Shown piece after piece: positions 12,301 to 22,370 of a stretch of DNA of 64,000 bases. This DNA is from Erpobdella octoculata (Eukaryota; Annelida; Clitellata; Hirudinida; Erpobdellidae). The stretch spans positions 19,157,483-19,221,482 of the forward strand of contig OZ022240.1 in NCBI GenBank assembly GCA_963978895.1, written 5' to 3'. The notes below the pieces were generated by a model. That model searched no databases. It was not told the origin of the DNA and worked only from the letters and a program-made list of their open reading frames with translations. The position numbers and the translations under genes were made by a program. Position 1 is the first letter of the stretch. The number at the start of each line of letters is the position of its first letter.

Positions 12301-12680
12301 ATATTTGTGATTTACGTGTTGGAAATAATTGTGTTTGCTAAAACCAATCTGAATAAAGTTGTTTTTGATTGTGGTAAAAAGTCAAGATTAAAAAATCAAA
12401 AACCAATTAAATAAGTTCTGTTCACATCACTTACCTTGAAAATCTTTCAAACTTTAATTTTACGTTTATCTGAGAATAAACAAAAAAATTTAAAAAAGTA
12501 AATTTAAAAATTTTCAGTTATTTTGCAACTATTTTTTTGGCCATTATGGTTGTTGTTTTCTATTCTGTTCAGCAACATAAAACACATTCTAAAAATGCTT
12601 TTTGCAAACTTTGCAGCTAAAAAAAAAGTTTGCTGAACAACCTGACAAAGCAAATTTTTATTGTCCCAAAAAGTCCAGGC
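9312..12680. other. Intergenic DNA, no supported gene
   Basis: Open frames here are short and of low complexity. A run of CATC/CCGTC units lies near 11278-11345 and a purine-rich AAAGAGAAAGA tract near 11620-11735. No RNA gene or element boundary was identified. Confidence 0.45.
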
Positions 12681-12689
12681 CTGGAAAAA

Positions 12690-12870
12690 TGGTCAGCAGC
12701 TCGGGAGCGTTTGCTCTTTTGTTTCCCCTTGTTCTCCCGTTCCCGTTTACTCTCCCGTTTCCGCTTGTTTTCCCGTTTCCGCTTGTATTGCCACACCTGG
12801 GGTTTTTAGAGGTTTTTCTATCGTTTTTTTTGGCTCCTTTGACCAGGCTTGTAACTGGCATAAGTAACAC
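12690..12870. repeat. Fragment of the ACTAGC-head repeat family
   Basis: Contains the CCCGTTTCCGCTTGTTTTCC core repeated with variants, and GGGGTTTTTAGAGGTTTTTC, both diagnostic of the family seen at 17160 and 25283. Truncated, and directly upstream of the Penelope-like element. Confidence 0.6.
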
Positions 12871-12925
12871 ACGGCGGAGTTAAAGAATACTTATTTATTC
12901 GTTGTATAGACGCGCAAACTTTTAA

Positions 12926-14064
12926 TCTCCTTTTTTATCACCTAATGGAGACTTATATGTACAAATTGACGGTGTAGCTATGGGGTCCCCGTTGGGCCCG
13001 ACTTTCGCTAATTTTTATATGGGTGATCTTGAAGCACGTGTATTTGAAAATCACACCAAACCTTTTCTGTATTGCCGTTATGTTGACGATATATTTGTTT
13101 CAGTTGATAACTTAGAAGAACTATTTAAACTGAGAGATGCATTTGTAAAAAATTCTAAACTACAATTTACTTATGAACTTGCTAATAATAAACATCAAAT
13201 TCCTTTTTTGGATACTTTAGTTACTCGAAATGTATCAAAACTATCTTGCCAGGTCTATACTAAACCCACAAACACAGGCAATTGTCTTAATTATAATAGC
13301 GATTGCCCTGAAAGATATAAACTAAATGTTATTAATAATTATATAAATAGGGCCTATAAATTTTCAGAAACATGGTCTGAATTTCACAATGAAATTCTAC
13401 AAGTGAAACAACTTTTGATAAATAATAATTATTCTAATTCTATTGTTGATGCAACTATAAATAAATTTATGTCACGTATTACTGATAAAAAACATGTTTC
13501 AAAACCTAATACCAATAACTCATCAAATTCTTGTATAATTCCATTATATTATGCTAATCAGATGTCTAATAATTATAAAATAGATGAAAAAGTGTTGAAA
13601 AACATTGTGTATGATAATATTAAGGTTGTAAATAAAGATAATACACTCAAGTTACACATCTATTATAATAATGGAAAAACTCATAATCTTTTAATTAAAA
13701 ATAGTATAAATAATGTTTCTAGCCCTGTAGCACAAACCAACCTAGTGTACCAATTTTCGTGTCCGTTTCCACATGGTCAGGTGGAAAATTACATTGGTCA
13801 TACTAGAACTACTCTGTCTCGTAGATTGACTATGCATTGTCAAAGTGGTGCCATATACCAACATATGTCAACACAACATTCAATCAAACCATCACATAAA
13901 TTTCTAATTGATAACACCAGTATACTAATGAAAGAAAATCAACCCATTAAGTTAAAATTAAAAGAAGCTTTAGCTATTAATAAATGTAAGCCTTTAATTA
14001 ATAAACAATGGTATTCTTTTGATTTAACTCTTAAACTTTTTGGTTCTCTAAATAGTAATAAAAC

Positions 14065-14099
<35 letters not shown>

Positions 14100-14296
14100 G
14101 TTTTAACTCATTTACAACTTCTGTTAAAAATATGCATGTTAATAGTGCCAATGTTTCTTCAGGTATTTCTTCGTTGAATGAATGTTTTGTACCAGACGTT
14201 TGTGTTTCAAAGGTTATAGATAATGTATGTGATTCTTCTTCCAGTCACGTCCTTGAAGTTGACTGTAATTCCGTTGTTAAAGGCTTTACTAACTGA
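12926..14296 (+). CDS. Penelope-like retroelement: RT C-terminal part plus GIY-YIG endonuclease, 5'-truncated
   Basis: Open for 456 codons after a TAA at 12923, with no proper start; the first ATG in frame is at 12980. The N-terminal part of the reverse transcriptase is missing. Visible motifs are GVAMGSPLGPTFANF and the catalytic YVDDIF of the palm, then thumb sequence with IPFLDTLVTR. About 250 residues on comes a GIY-YIG nuclease core: VYQFSCPFPHG, then NYIGHTRTTLSRRL, as in Penelope-like elements that prime at nicked or exposed ends. A run of about ten Asn residues (14059-14097) is encoded by an (AAT)n microsatellite near the C-terminus. The reading frame is otherwise free of stops, so the copy looks young. 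No target duplication could be identified because the 5' end abuts another repeat. Confidence 0.9.
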
Positions 14297-14473
14297 TCTT
14301 AATTATTTAGTTATTACTGTTATTATTATAATTATTTTAATTTAAATATTTTTTATGTTGTTACATTTGTATATAATGAATTTAAATTTTATTTAAATTG
14401 TATTTTAATTCCTTTCAATTAGTTGTATCTTTTACCATTTAGTAACTGCATTTTATTTTAAAAAGTTAAACGG

Positions 14474-14515
14474 CTCTGATGATGGCAAAAAATTGCCGAA
14501 ATAGATCTATTAGCC
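14474..14515 (+). other. Conserved 3'-terminal hairpin of the Penelope-like element
   Basis: CTGATGATGGCAAAAAATTG followed by CCGAAATAG forms a GGCAAAAAATTGCC palindrome about 180 bp after the stop codon. Penelope-like elements often end near a similar GATGATGGC...GCCGAAA motif, so this probably marks the 3' end of the copy. Confidence 0.6.
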
Positions 14516-14643
14516 TATAAGATTATGGAGTTTGTGTTTGGGAATAAATTATTTTTAAACCGATTTAGAGTATTGGAAAAAATTAAAAATAAAATCGATT
14601 CAGCCAAGTGCGCCACTTTTTTCAATCGAGTTTGCCTAAAAGA

Positions 14644-14667
14644 ATATATATATATATATATATATAT
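14644..14667. repeat. (TA)n microsatellite
   Basis: Short TA run just 3' of the retroelement. Confidence 0.9.
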
Positions 14668-14920
14668 TAAGAATGTTTGGACTCCCAACTCCGATCTCCA
14701 GGCTCAGGTAGGCTAAAAAACTTTCCAGGCCGAAAGTGCCTATGTACGACCATCAAAGGTAATTTGTGTAATAAAATTTAAATTTAGTTTACGTAACAAC
14801 GTTTGAAGGCTTCAAACAACTTTCAGCAGATCTATTTTACGTTTTATGGGCTAAAAGAAGTTAGGAAAGAGTGGAAAGGAGAAAATGAGCGTGAACGTGA
14901 ACGTGAGCGGGAACGGGATT

Positions 14921-15228
14921 ATGTATGTATGTATGTATGTATGTATGTATGTATGTATGTATGTATGTATGTATGTATGTATGTGCGTATGTATGTGTAT
15001 GTATGTGTATGTGCATGTATGTGTGTCTGTGTGTGTTCATGTATGTATGTATGTATGTATGTATGTATGTATGTATGTATGTATGTATGTATGTATGTAT
15101 GTGTTTTTACAATATTTCTGCACTAAATGCTCATTAAAAGTATGTATGTGTGTGTATTTATCTATGTATGTATGTATGTATGTATGTATGTATGTATGTA
15201 TGTATGTATGTGTGTATGTGTGTTATAA
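14921..15228. repeat. (TATG)n microsatellite in three blocks
   Basis: Blocks at about 14921-15030, 15037-15102 and 15140-15228, separated by TGTG-rich variants. Preceded by a purine tract with GTGAACGTGAACGTGAGCGG near 14885. Confidence 0.95.
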
Positions 15229-15309
15229 CTCTTTGCGAGCTTTGGTCGCCGAAGGTCTTCAGAAGAAGAACCTCTCATTTTTAGCGTTTCGGCCCTTAAA
15301 CTTCTTGAC

Positions 15310-16312
15310 GCTTTTAAGGAGCATTGTCTTGGCCAAGTCAGAATATATAATTATATCCGGCTTTAAACCGCTAGATCTCACAGCTTCTGGAAATTTTCTT
15401 TCGCCATCTAAATCAGCCGAAACTGACCAATCGTCGGCAGCACCCATCACACATTCAAAGTCTCTTGTAGATCTGAACCTGTGGAACTTCAGATTGCCTT
15501 CTCTCAAAAAATAGATTTTCCTTTTCTGCTGTATTCCTCTTGTTTTTGCTTTCTTACACGCTTCTTTGACGAAGTCAAGCAATTTTCGGAGTACTTGGTT
15601 ATTGCGCCAAGTGTACCTCCTGTGTGAAAGTGAAACGAACAACAGGAAAGAACGTGAATGAGAGTCTCCGATTGCCCACATAACATGCACGAATCATCGT
15701 CTTTCAACTTCCATCTTCGAAGATTGCTGGATGACGGCAGTTGATCATAAACAGATCTAATCAAAAAAGACAAACGTAGTGGTGTGTATTGCCAAATGTC
15801 TTTCCAAGAAAGCAAACGCTGAACAGCATTTTCCCACGTCGTCCAATCTCCTTGTTGAGATAACTGAACAAACGTAATCATTCTCTGGGACTCGATAGCT
15901 TTCTTTCTTTTGAATGAGACTTGTTCGTTCACTGGTGCTAGCTTTTGACCACCAAATTCGATGGGTTGACCCGAGACCCCGTTTGTCCTGTTGAACTGCC
16001 CCAACTCTTTCTGTCCAACGTAAAGAGGCTTCAGCTTCTGCGATCTCCTTTCTGGCTACCCATTTCTTTCCGGACTTTACAAGAGGTCCCATCTCCACAA
16101 TTCTTTGATCCGAAGAGTTATCCAGCATTAGTTGCGTACGGATCTTGTTTATCTTAAACTCCTCAACCAAAGACTTCAGTGGCAACCTCAGTTTGGAAGT
16201 CTTGCTGTACAAAGCTACCGAAGTAAATCCCGGAGGCAGACCCAACCATTTCCTTGTAAATTTATTCATCCTCCTTTCTAGCTTTTCCACCAATGGTAAG
16301 CTCATCTCATAC

Positions 16313-16314
<2 letters not shown>
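15310..16314 (-). pseudogene. R2-like non-LTR retrotransposon, 3' coding fragment with frameshifts
   Basis: Homologous sequence spreads over three minus-strand frames. First comes the region after the RT domain, with RMNKFTRKWLGLPPGF and LPLKSLVEEFK (to about 15990). Then a part with SFLIRSVYDQLPSSSNL and a CCHC knuckle CMLCGQSETLIHVLSC (to about 15640). Then RYTWRNNQVLRKLL and a restriction-like endonuclease start, GLKPDIIIYSD. PD-x(n)-type endonucleases after a CCHC knuckle are known from R2/NeSL-type site-specific LINEs. Two frameshifts (near 15975 and 15640) and loss of the expected sequence after the PD motif make it inactive. The RT domain is missing: the fragment starts at a (TATG)n run at 16313. 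Confidence 0.8.
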
Positions 16315-16343
<29 letters not shown>

Positions 16344-16346
16344 TGT
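16313..16346. repeat. (TATG)n microsatellite
   Basis: Short run at the truncated 5' edge of the LINE fragment; a longer array of the same unit flanks its other side. Confidence 0.9.
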
Positions 16347-16591
16347 GTAAACGTAGAGGAATATGCTTTCTAGCGATTCGTAACGTTATTTATAACACAA
16401 TATTTCTCGAATTTATTTTAACTTTATTATTCTTCCTTGAATATAATCTTTTACTTGACTCAAAACTGAATTATCTCACTTTGTAGAATTTTGCACGGTT
16501 CTAACAAATCTTTTGATAATTCCAATTTCTCCGCCCAGATCACCTTACTTTTTTATTGAAGATCCCAAAAAGGAAAAAGACCGATAACAAT

Positions 16592-16592
<1 letters not shown>

Positions 16593-16645
<53 letters not shown>

Positions 16646-16787
16646 CATATATATACACATACATATACATATACCCATCCATGTATATATACACTCAAAC
16701 ACACACACATATATATATACATTAATGATACAAAAAATTATACGCACACACAATGTCACAAGAGCACAAATATACATATATACATAC

Positions 16788-16862
<75 letters not shown>
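16593..16862. repeat. (TA)n/(TACA)n compound microsatellite
   Basis: Alternating TATATA and CATACA stretches, with the longest pure TA run at about 16796-16861. Confidence 0.95.
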
Positions 16863-16866
<4 letters not shown>

Positions 16867-16975
16867 CATATACACACAGATACATACATACATAAATGAC
16901 TATTGTTTCAACATATCCAATCATTATAAAATGCACACATAATAAAATAAAATAAACAAATAATATGAAAATACG

Positions 16976-17090
16976 TACATACATACATACATACATACAT
17001 ACATACATACATACATACATACATACATACATACATACATACATACATACATACATACATACATACATACATACATACATACATACATAC
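16976..17090. repeat. (TACA)n microsatellite
   Basis: About 28 TACA units, followed by a short (TA)n. Confidence 0.97.
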
Positions 17091-17152
17091 AAACATTCAT
17101 TTATATATATATAGATAAAACAGTTACAAACATAGACTCATAATATAATATA

Positions 17153-17580
17153 CTAGCGAGGTTGTTCTAATGTTTGTCTCTCTCGCTCCCCTTTCCTTCC
17201 CCGCTTGCTCTCCCGCTCTCGGTCGCTTTCCCGCTCCTGGTTGCTTTCCTGATCCCGGTCGCTTTCCCGTCCCCTGCCGTTTTCTCGCTCTCGTTCGCTT
17301 TACGCTCCCGGTCGCTTTCCCGATCCCGGACGTTTTCCAGCTCTTGGTCGGTTTACCTTTTCCCGCTCTCAGTTACGTTTTCGTTCCCTTTTGTTTTCCC
17401 GTTCCAGTTTCCGCTCATTTTCTAATTCCCGTTTCCGCTTGTTCTCCCGCTCCCGGTCCGCTCATTTTGTGACCGATTTCAATTTTTTTCACTAAAACCT
17501 ATTTCCATTGACTCCCAAGCTTGTGTGAAATTTGCATTACGATCGGATGAATGGTGTAGCAATGCATAAAGGACTTACAC
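17153..17580 (+). repeat. ACTAGC-head repeat, copy 2
   Basis: Head ACTAGCGAGGTT, then TTCTAATGTTTGTCTCTC, a pyrimidine-rich core of CCCGCTCTCGGTCGCTTT-like units, then GCATTACGATCGGATGAATG and TGTAGCAATGCATAAA. The tail also occurs, reversed, near 25060-25110. Confidence 0.7.
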
Positions 17581-18181
17581 ACACATAATCTAATTTATTA
17601 ATATTTAGATTATATATAAGTCTATATTATTATTATACTATATTATAAGTCTATGGTTACAAGATAAAATAAATAGCGTTCACTTTTATTGGGAGATTAT
17701 AATCAGTTGTTTTTATGACTTTTTAAAACTCGTCCACTGCTTGTTTATATTGACACTAAGGTCGGCCGCTTTGCCGTCTGGGAGTGCAGTAACTCCAGTC
17801 GCTGATTTGCGGAGTTAAAACTATTAATGCATTGAGTGATGAGTGGAAGTAATACATTCCAGTTTACGCCTCACCATCAGCAGCATCTTCATGTTTTACA
17901 GTCCTCTGATCGGACTACTAGAGCTCGGGGGTTGACATTTTCTCCTACTAGTCCTAGTGCTAGTTGTCATCATCAGGAAGCTCGTGATGATCAAATTAGT
18001 GGCAATTATAATAGTGAAACCACATTAGTAACCGAGTGTGGAGACATCAAAGAAAGTTCTACATATCTGAAATTTTTTGTTTCTCCACTTAGAGAGAAGG
18101 ATGCGTTAGTAATAGTATTTTATATTTTATTTCTAATTTTCACTGAACACTCACTAATTAATAATAGAGTAAAAGTGAAAA

Positions 18182-19242
18182 CAGTAATCTCCTAGTATAG
18201 TGTCCTGGGTACATTTTGCTGCGAATTAACTGGTATTTTAACCCAAATAAAAGTAAAAACACAATAAAAGACTAATTTAAACAGAAACACATTTAAAAAT
18301 AATTTAATACAGCATTTTAGCGACATTTAAAAATCGATCCGGCAGCTAAGTAGTTCCAAGTAAAGATCTCTTGTCAGTAGCGCCAGAACTGGCCAGAAGA
18401 AATAATTGAAAATAAAAAATATTTAATAGAATTAAATTCAAATAAACATTATAAATTTAAAACTAATAATTAAATAATTTTGTTGCTAAAATGTAGGCGT
18501 TGCGTTAACCTCTGCACGTTGACATGCAGTTTGCTAAAACGCGGCAGCATGTCTATATCATAGATATATAACTACTTACGGTATCTGTGGTCTATATACT
18601 CTATATAATGTAACGAAAATTAGACTAAGGATTTTTTAAATCATCTTTTAAATATTGATAACTTATTAAAACTTTATTAAAAAATGTATTTTTATCAGAA
18701 ATAATTGTCCACTTCCCGCTCCGATTTCTCTTAGAAAACTATTTTTAAGATTTTCAACTGGTTATCTTTCACATAAATGGCCCGGGCCGAATCTTCCAAT
18801 AAAATAGTCCTATTTTGTTACAACCCTAACCCTAATTATCACTTTTCATCGTGTTTATAGCTAATTATAGCCGAGAATGTATTTATCTTTCACACAGCGG
18901 GCCGTTTATGTGAAAGATTACCTTTCAAATACTAGGTGTATGCTAAATATCAACTATTTTATTTGATAAATCTTGAAACTCAACTAGTTATATTTAATTT
19001 ACATTTATTTCACTAATAGTTTATCTTTACTTTTATCGCACTTGTGTTTATAGCTGCATCACTCTGCGTATCTGTTTTCAGTTGCTAAGTATATTTGTTC
19101 AAAATCACTTTTAAATAGTTTTTCTGTCAAAATATTATTTTGTATGTGTTTTATTGTTATTCTGTTGTTGTGTTTAGGAAAGCGGTAATTCCCTGGTTTT
19201 TGTATCGGAATCGGCCCAGGACGCTATACTAGGAGATTACCG
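18182..19242. mobile_element. 1.06-kb inverted-repeat element, 6-bp flanking repeat
   Basis: The left end CAGTAATCTCCTAGTATAG continues TGTCCTGGG, and the reversed right end CGGTAATCTCCTAGTATAG continues CGTCCTGGG: about 28 bp with two mismatches. TGAAAA flanks it at 18176-18181 and 19243-19248. No transposase seen. Superfamily is uncertain; the 6-bp duplication is not hAT-like. Confidence 0.7.
18760..18922. mobile_element. 163-bp MITE nested in the 1.06-kb element
   Basis: Arms are GGTTATCTTTCACATAAATG and the reversed GGTAATCTTTCACATAAACG, each followed by GCCCG. Flanked by TTTCAACT and TTTCAAAT (7 of 8 identical), which suggests an 8-bp target duplication. Confidence 0.65.
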
Positions 19243-19413
19243 TGAAAACTAATGTAATAAAATTATTAGCTCTGTTTTTACTCAAATTTTAACTGTATCT
19301 CATTGGAGATAAAGGTTCATTTTAGATAAGTAAGCTGCACAAAAATTTCAAATAATTTTTTCTTAATTTAATATATTAAGAAAGAAAACCAAAAATATAT
19401 ATATACATATTTT

Positions 19414-19503
19414 GGCAATCATTTACTTTGACAGGCTGAAGTGATTAAGAAAAGGTTTGTAATGGGACTACTGTAGGCCAAACCCGTCAAAGTAAATGAT
19501 TAC
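19414..19503. repeat. 90-bp inverted repeat
   Basis: GCAATCATTTACTTTGAC and, reversed, GTAATCATTTACTTTGAC bracket about 50 bp. It may be a tiny MITE or a structured element; nothing else supports a function. Confidence 0.55.
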
Positions 19504-19538
19504 CGCTCATTAAGCCTACATAAGTTGGGGTGTATGTA

Positions 19539-19540
<2 letters not shown>

Positions 19541-19588
<48 letters not shown>
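19541..19588. repeat. (TA)n microsatellite
   Basis: TA run without coding meaning. Confidence 0.9.
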
Positions 19589-19590
<2 letters not shown>

Positions 19591-20483
19591 AAAGTATATA
19601 GGAGATAAACAAATTATCGCTCTGGATGCAAAGGTGTCCTCTGAACGATGTAGAGTCTTCTGTTATTGAAAATGGATTGAAGAAATCAGCAGAGTAGTCA
19701 GACTCACATGATCTACAACCTATTTTTTATTACCATTGTTCTTTCCACTTTCACTATTGAATTGCTAAAAATGCTGTTCTATTAATGTGCTATAAGTTTT
19801 TCAAATACTTGGAAAAATAATTCTAATTGTTCTTTTCATCAGCAAGTAAATTCATTTAAGTATTTCTAAAAACATTTATTTCTAAATTTTGTCTTATATA
19901 AACAACAAAAGAAAAAAGTATTGGTACAAATTTGAGAAAACAAAATCATTGCAGTATTCCCAGTAGTTGTCTGCTTTCCAGGTAATTGAAAAATATCTTA
20001 AAAAGAAATGTTATAAAATTAGCTACATCCTAATTTGTTATATTTCTATAGAATTTGAATACTTAACAAGAAAAAGTACATAGATCAAGGCCCTAATTAC
20101 ATAGCCTTACAGATATTCTCTATTGCATCAGTAAAAGACCCATACATCGCGTCATATAAAACTTGGATTTTTAAATAGTCCACATAAAAATAGTGATAAA
20201 TTTTCAGTATGTTGAAGTTGTACATCATTTAGAAACTTTACAAAAACATAAATAATTATCTTTTCCAGTTACCGATATATAGCCGAATTAGAAAATGTTG
20301 GTGGTAAAATTATCTTTATTGCATTTTTTGCATTTTAAAACTTTGTCACTAGTCAGTTGTCTATGTAAAAAAAAGACATTTACGTCTGTTAATTGCTTTA
20401 CTCAAATAAATTAAATAGAGAACTTTCTTTTCTGGTTTCTTCTTCAGCCTTTGACACCATCGATCATCAAATACCACAAACTA

Positions 20484-20704
20484 CAGTATCGAACAGATTA
20501 ATTGAAACAAAAAAATTTATTGCTTTGGCAATATTTTTATTATTTGTAATGGCAATACTGTCAGTTTTTTACTTCTTAACACAGTCTAGCAAGCGTTGCG
20601 CAGTGTGTAGCAGGTGTTTTGTGATTGGTTGAAGGATTTAATAATGACAGATAAAAGCGTTTATAAAAAATTTCATCTTGTTTCAATTAATCTGTTCGAT
20701 ACTG
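20484..20704. mobile_element. Tc1/mariner-type MITE
   Basis: The 221-bp element has 27-bp perfect inverted ends starting CAGTATCGAACAGATTAATT and is flanked by TA on both sides (20482-20483, 20705-20706). TA target sites and CAGT termini are usual for Tc1/mariner elements. No coding capacity. Confidence 0.8.
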
Positions 20705-20935
20705 TATATGTAAATCCTAATATGGTATATGCTATCTCGCTTTCAGCTGGAATTTCTTTATTAAATTTAATAAATTAGACCAATCAGTTATGTCTGCCTT
20801 CTGTGCCATATCCGAATGGTCAGTCTTTCGTCGAAACCCCATGAGGTGGGGTTTTTTCTCTGCTGGTGTTTTTGCAAAGCATACATTCCATTTTTCTATA
20901 TTGGGATTCATTATTCTTATTTCTGTATTTTTTTT

Positions 20936-21062
20936 TAAGGTTAGTGAAAGGAGTTGTTAACCTCGCGAGACACTCAACCTGAGCAATACGTGTAAACTCC
21001 TTGCTTAAGGGAGCTACGATGGTGACGCCAGTGAGATTCGAACCGCCGACCTATTAGCCTAT
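20936..21062 (-). repeat. tRNA-derived SINE, 5'-truncated
   Basis: On the minus strand a B-box-like GGCGGTTCGAATCTCAC is followed by GCTCCCTTAAGCAAGGAGTT, matching the B box and body (ACTCCCTTAAGCAAGCAGTT) of the SINE at 28816. The A-box half is missing. The A-rich tail lies at 20931-20938 (T-rich on the + strand). Confidence 0.75.
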
Positions 21063-21952
21063 ATTACACAAAAATTTAAATGAAAATAGCAGCCAAATAA
21101 AATTTTGAAAGATACCTGCTTATTAATTTTAAAATTATTCACCAGTCTTTTAAAAAGTATATATACAGGGTGGTTTTAAAAAAAGTGAGAACATCTCGGA
21201 AGATGTGCCCTAATTACATCAAAATTAGCGGCGTCGACGTTTAGAAAAAGTCGTTGAGAAACAAGTCGAGCAGAATTGTATGAATTTCTTTAACACGAGG
21301 ACTAGAAATTATATAAATTTTAAAACAAGAATTTTTTCTCTCAATGTTTTAAACATAATTAACACGGATAAAAGTTTCCAGATTGTGGTGTGATTAATCA
21401 TGATGTTCTGTAACTTTCACTAAATCTATAATATCATATTTTTAATAGAAATCTTTGTTAATGTGGTTTACTATTCTATAAATTTTTTGACATGACAGAC
21501 AGCAAACTTCACCTTAAAACATACTCTAAAGGATTTTAAATCTATCTAGTGAAATTTTTAAGACATTTGAGTATTGAGGAATTTTTCTAAGAATAAATAT
21601 TGAAAAGCTTCTGAGGTTGAAAAGTTTTGAAGATTTTATAAGTTAGATTATACATTTTTTGGTTTCCTCTATTATGCAGATATTTGTTTAATTTTATGTA
21701 TTACACAAAAGAATTCATTGAGTTTTTCTGAAATTAGTTGATCTTTTTTCAAATTATATCAGTTCTTTTTTTGTATGATTAATAAATTGATTAATAAAAT
21801 TCTCTTTAGCAGAATAAAATGTCATCATAAGTATTTAGGCAGAATTGGCAGAATGCACAAATTTGGTTAAAAGGGGTTTTTGGTTCTACCGAAAGTCTTA
21901 TCTTTAAAATAAAAAATAAAAAATGATGAGTACTAAAAATTTTGAAACCAGT

Positions 21953-22356
21953 GCTGTAGTTAGTACACCCCGAATACCAGGCTGGGAGTTCCCAGTCTTT
22001 AAAGGACCCCCAAATTCTGGTGTCTTAATCTCTGATCACCCCTGGTCATTAACCATTTTTTGAAGAAAAACTTTAGTACCTCTTTTAGAAAATGTTTCAG
22101 AAAATGAGGTACAATCATGTTTTTGGTTTTGGGGAGGGTTCAAGAAAATATTGTCTTTAAAGGTATCAATTTTTTTTCTCAAAAAAATCCTCGGCCATGG
22201 GTTGGGGCTAGATCTAACTTTCAAGAAATATTCTACAAAATCAGGATGACCAAGAAAATATTCTTAATTCAGAAAAAATAATCACATTTAAATAAAAAAT
22301 TTCAATTTTTGATTAGGGGGGGTTTGAACCACTCCTAGCTACGCCTGCGGGTACGT
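21953..22356. repeat. Possible degenerate hAT element ends
   Basis: Left CAGTGCTGTAGTTAGTACAC and reversed right GCAGGCGTAGCTAGGAGTGG are similar and both abut C/G-rich tracts. No target duplication was found and no transposase lies inside. Confidence 0.35.
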
Positions 22357-22370
22357 CGGGCAATAGTTGT

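Noticed and set aside
17836..18195. 120-residue frame beginning MSGSNTFQFTPHHQQHLHV
   Set aside because: Some compositional appeal, but no domain, no splice partner, and it runs into the end of an inverted-repeat element. Left unassigned.
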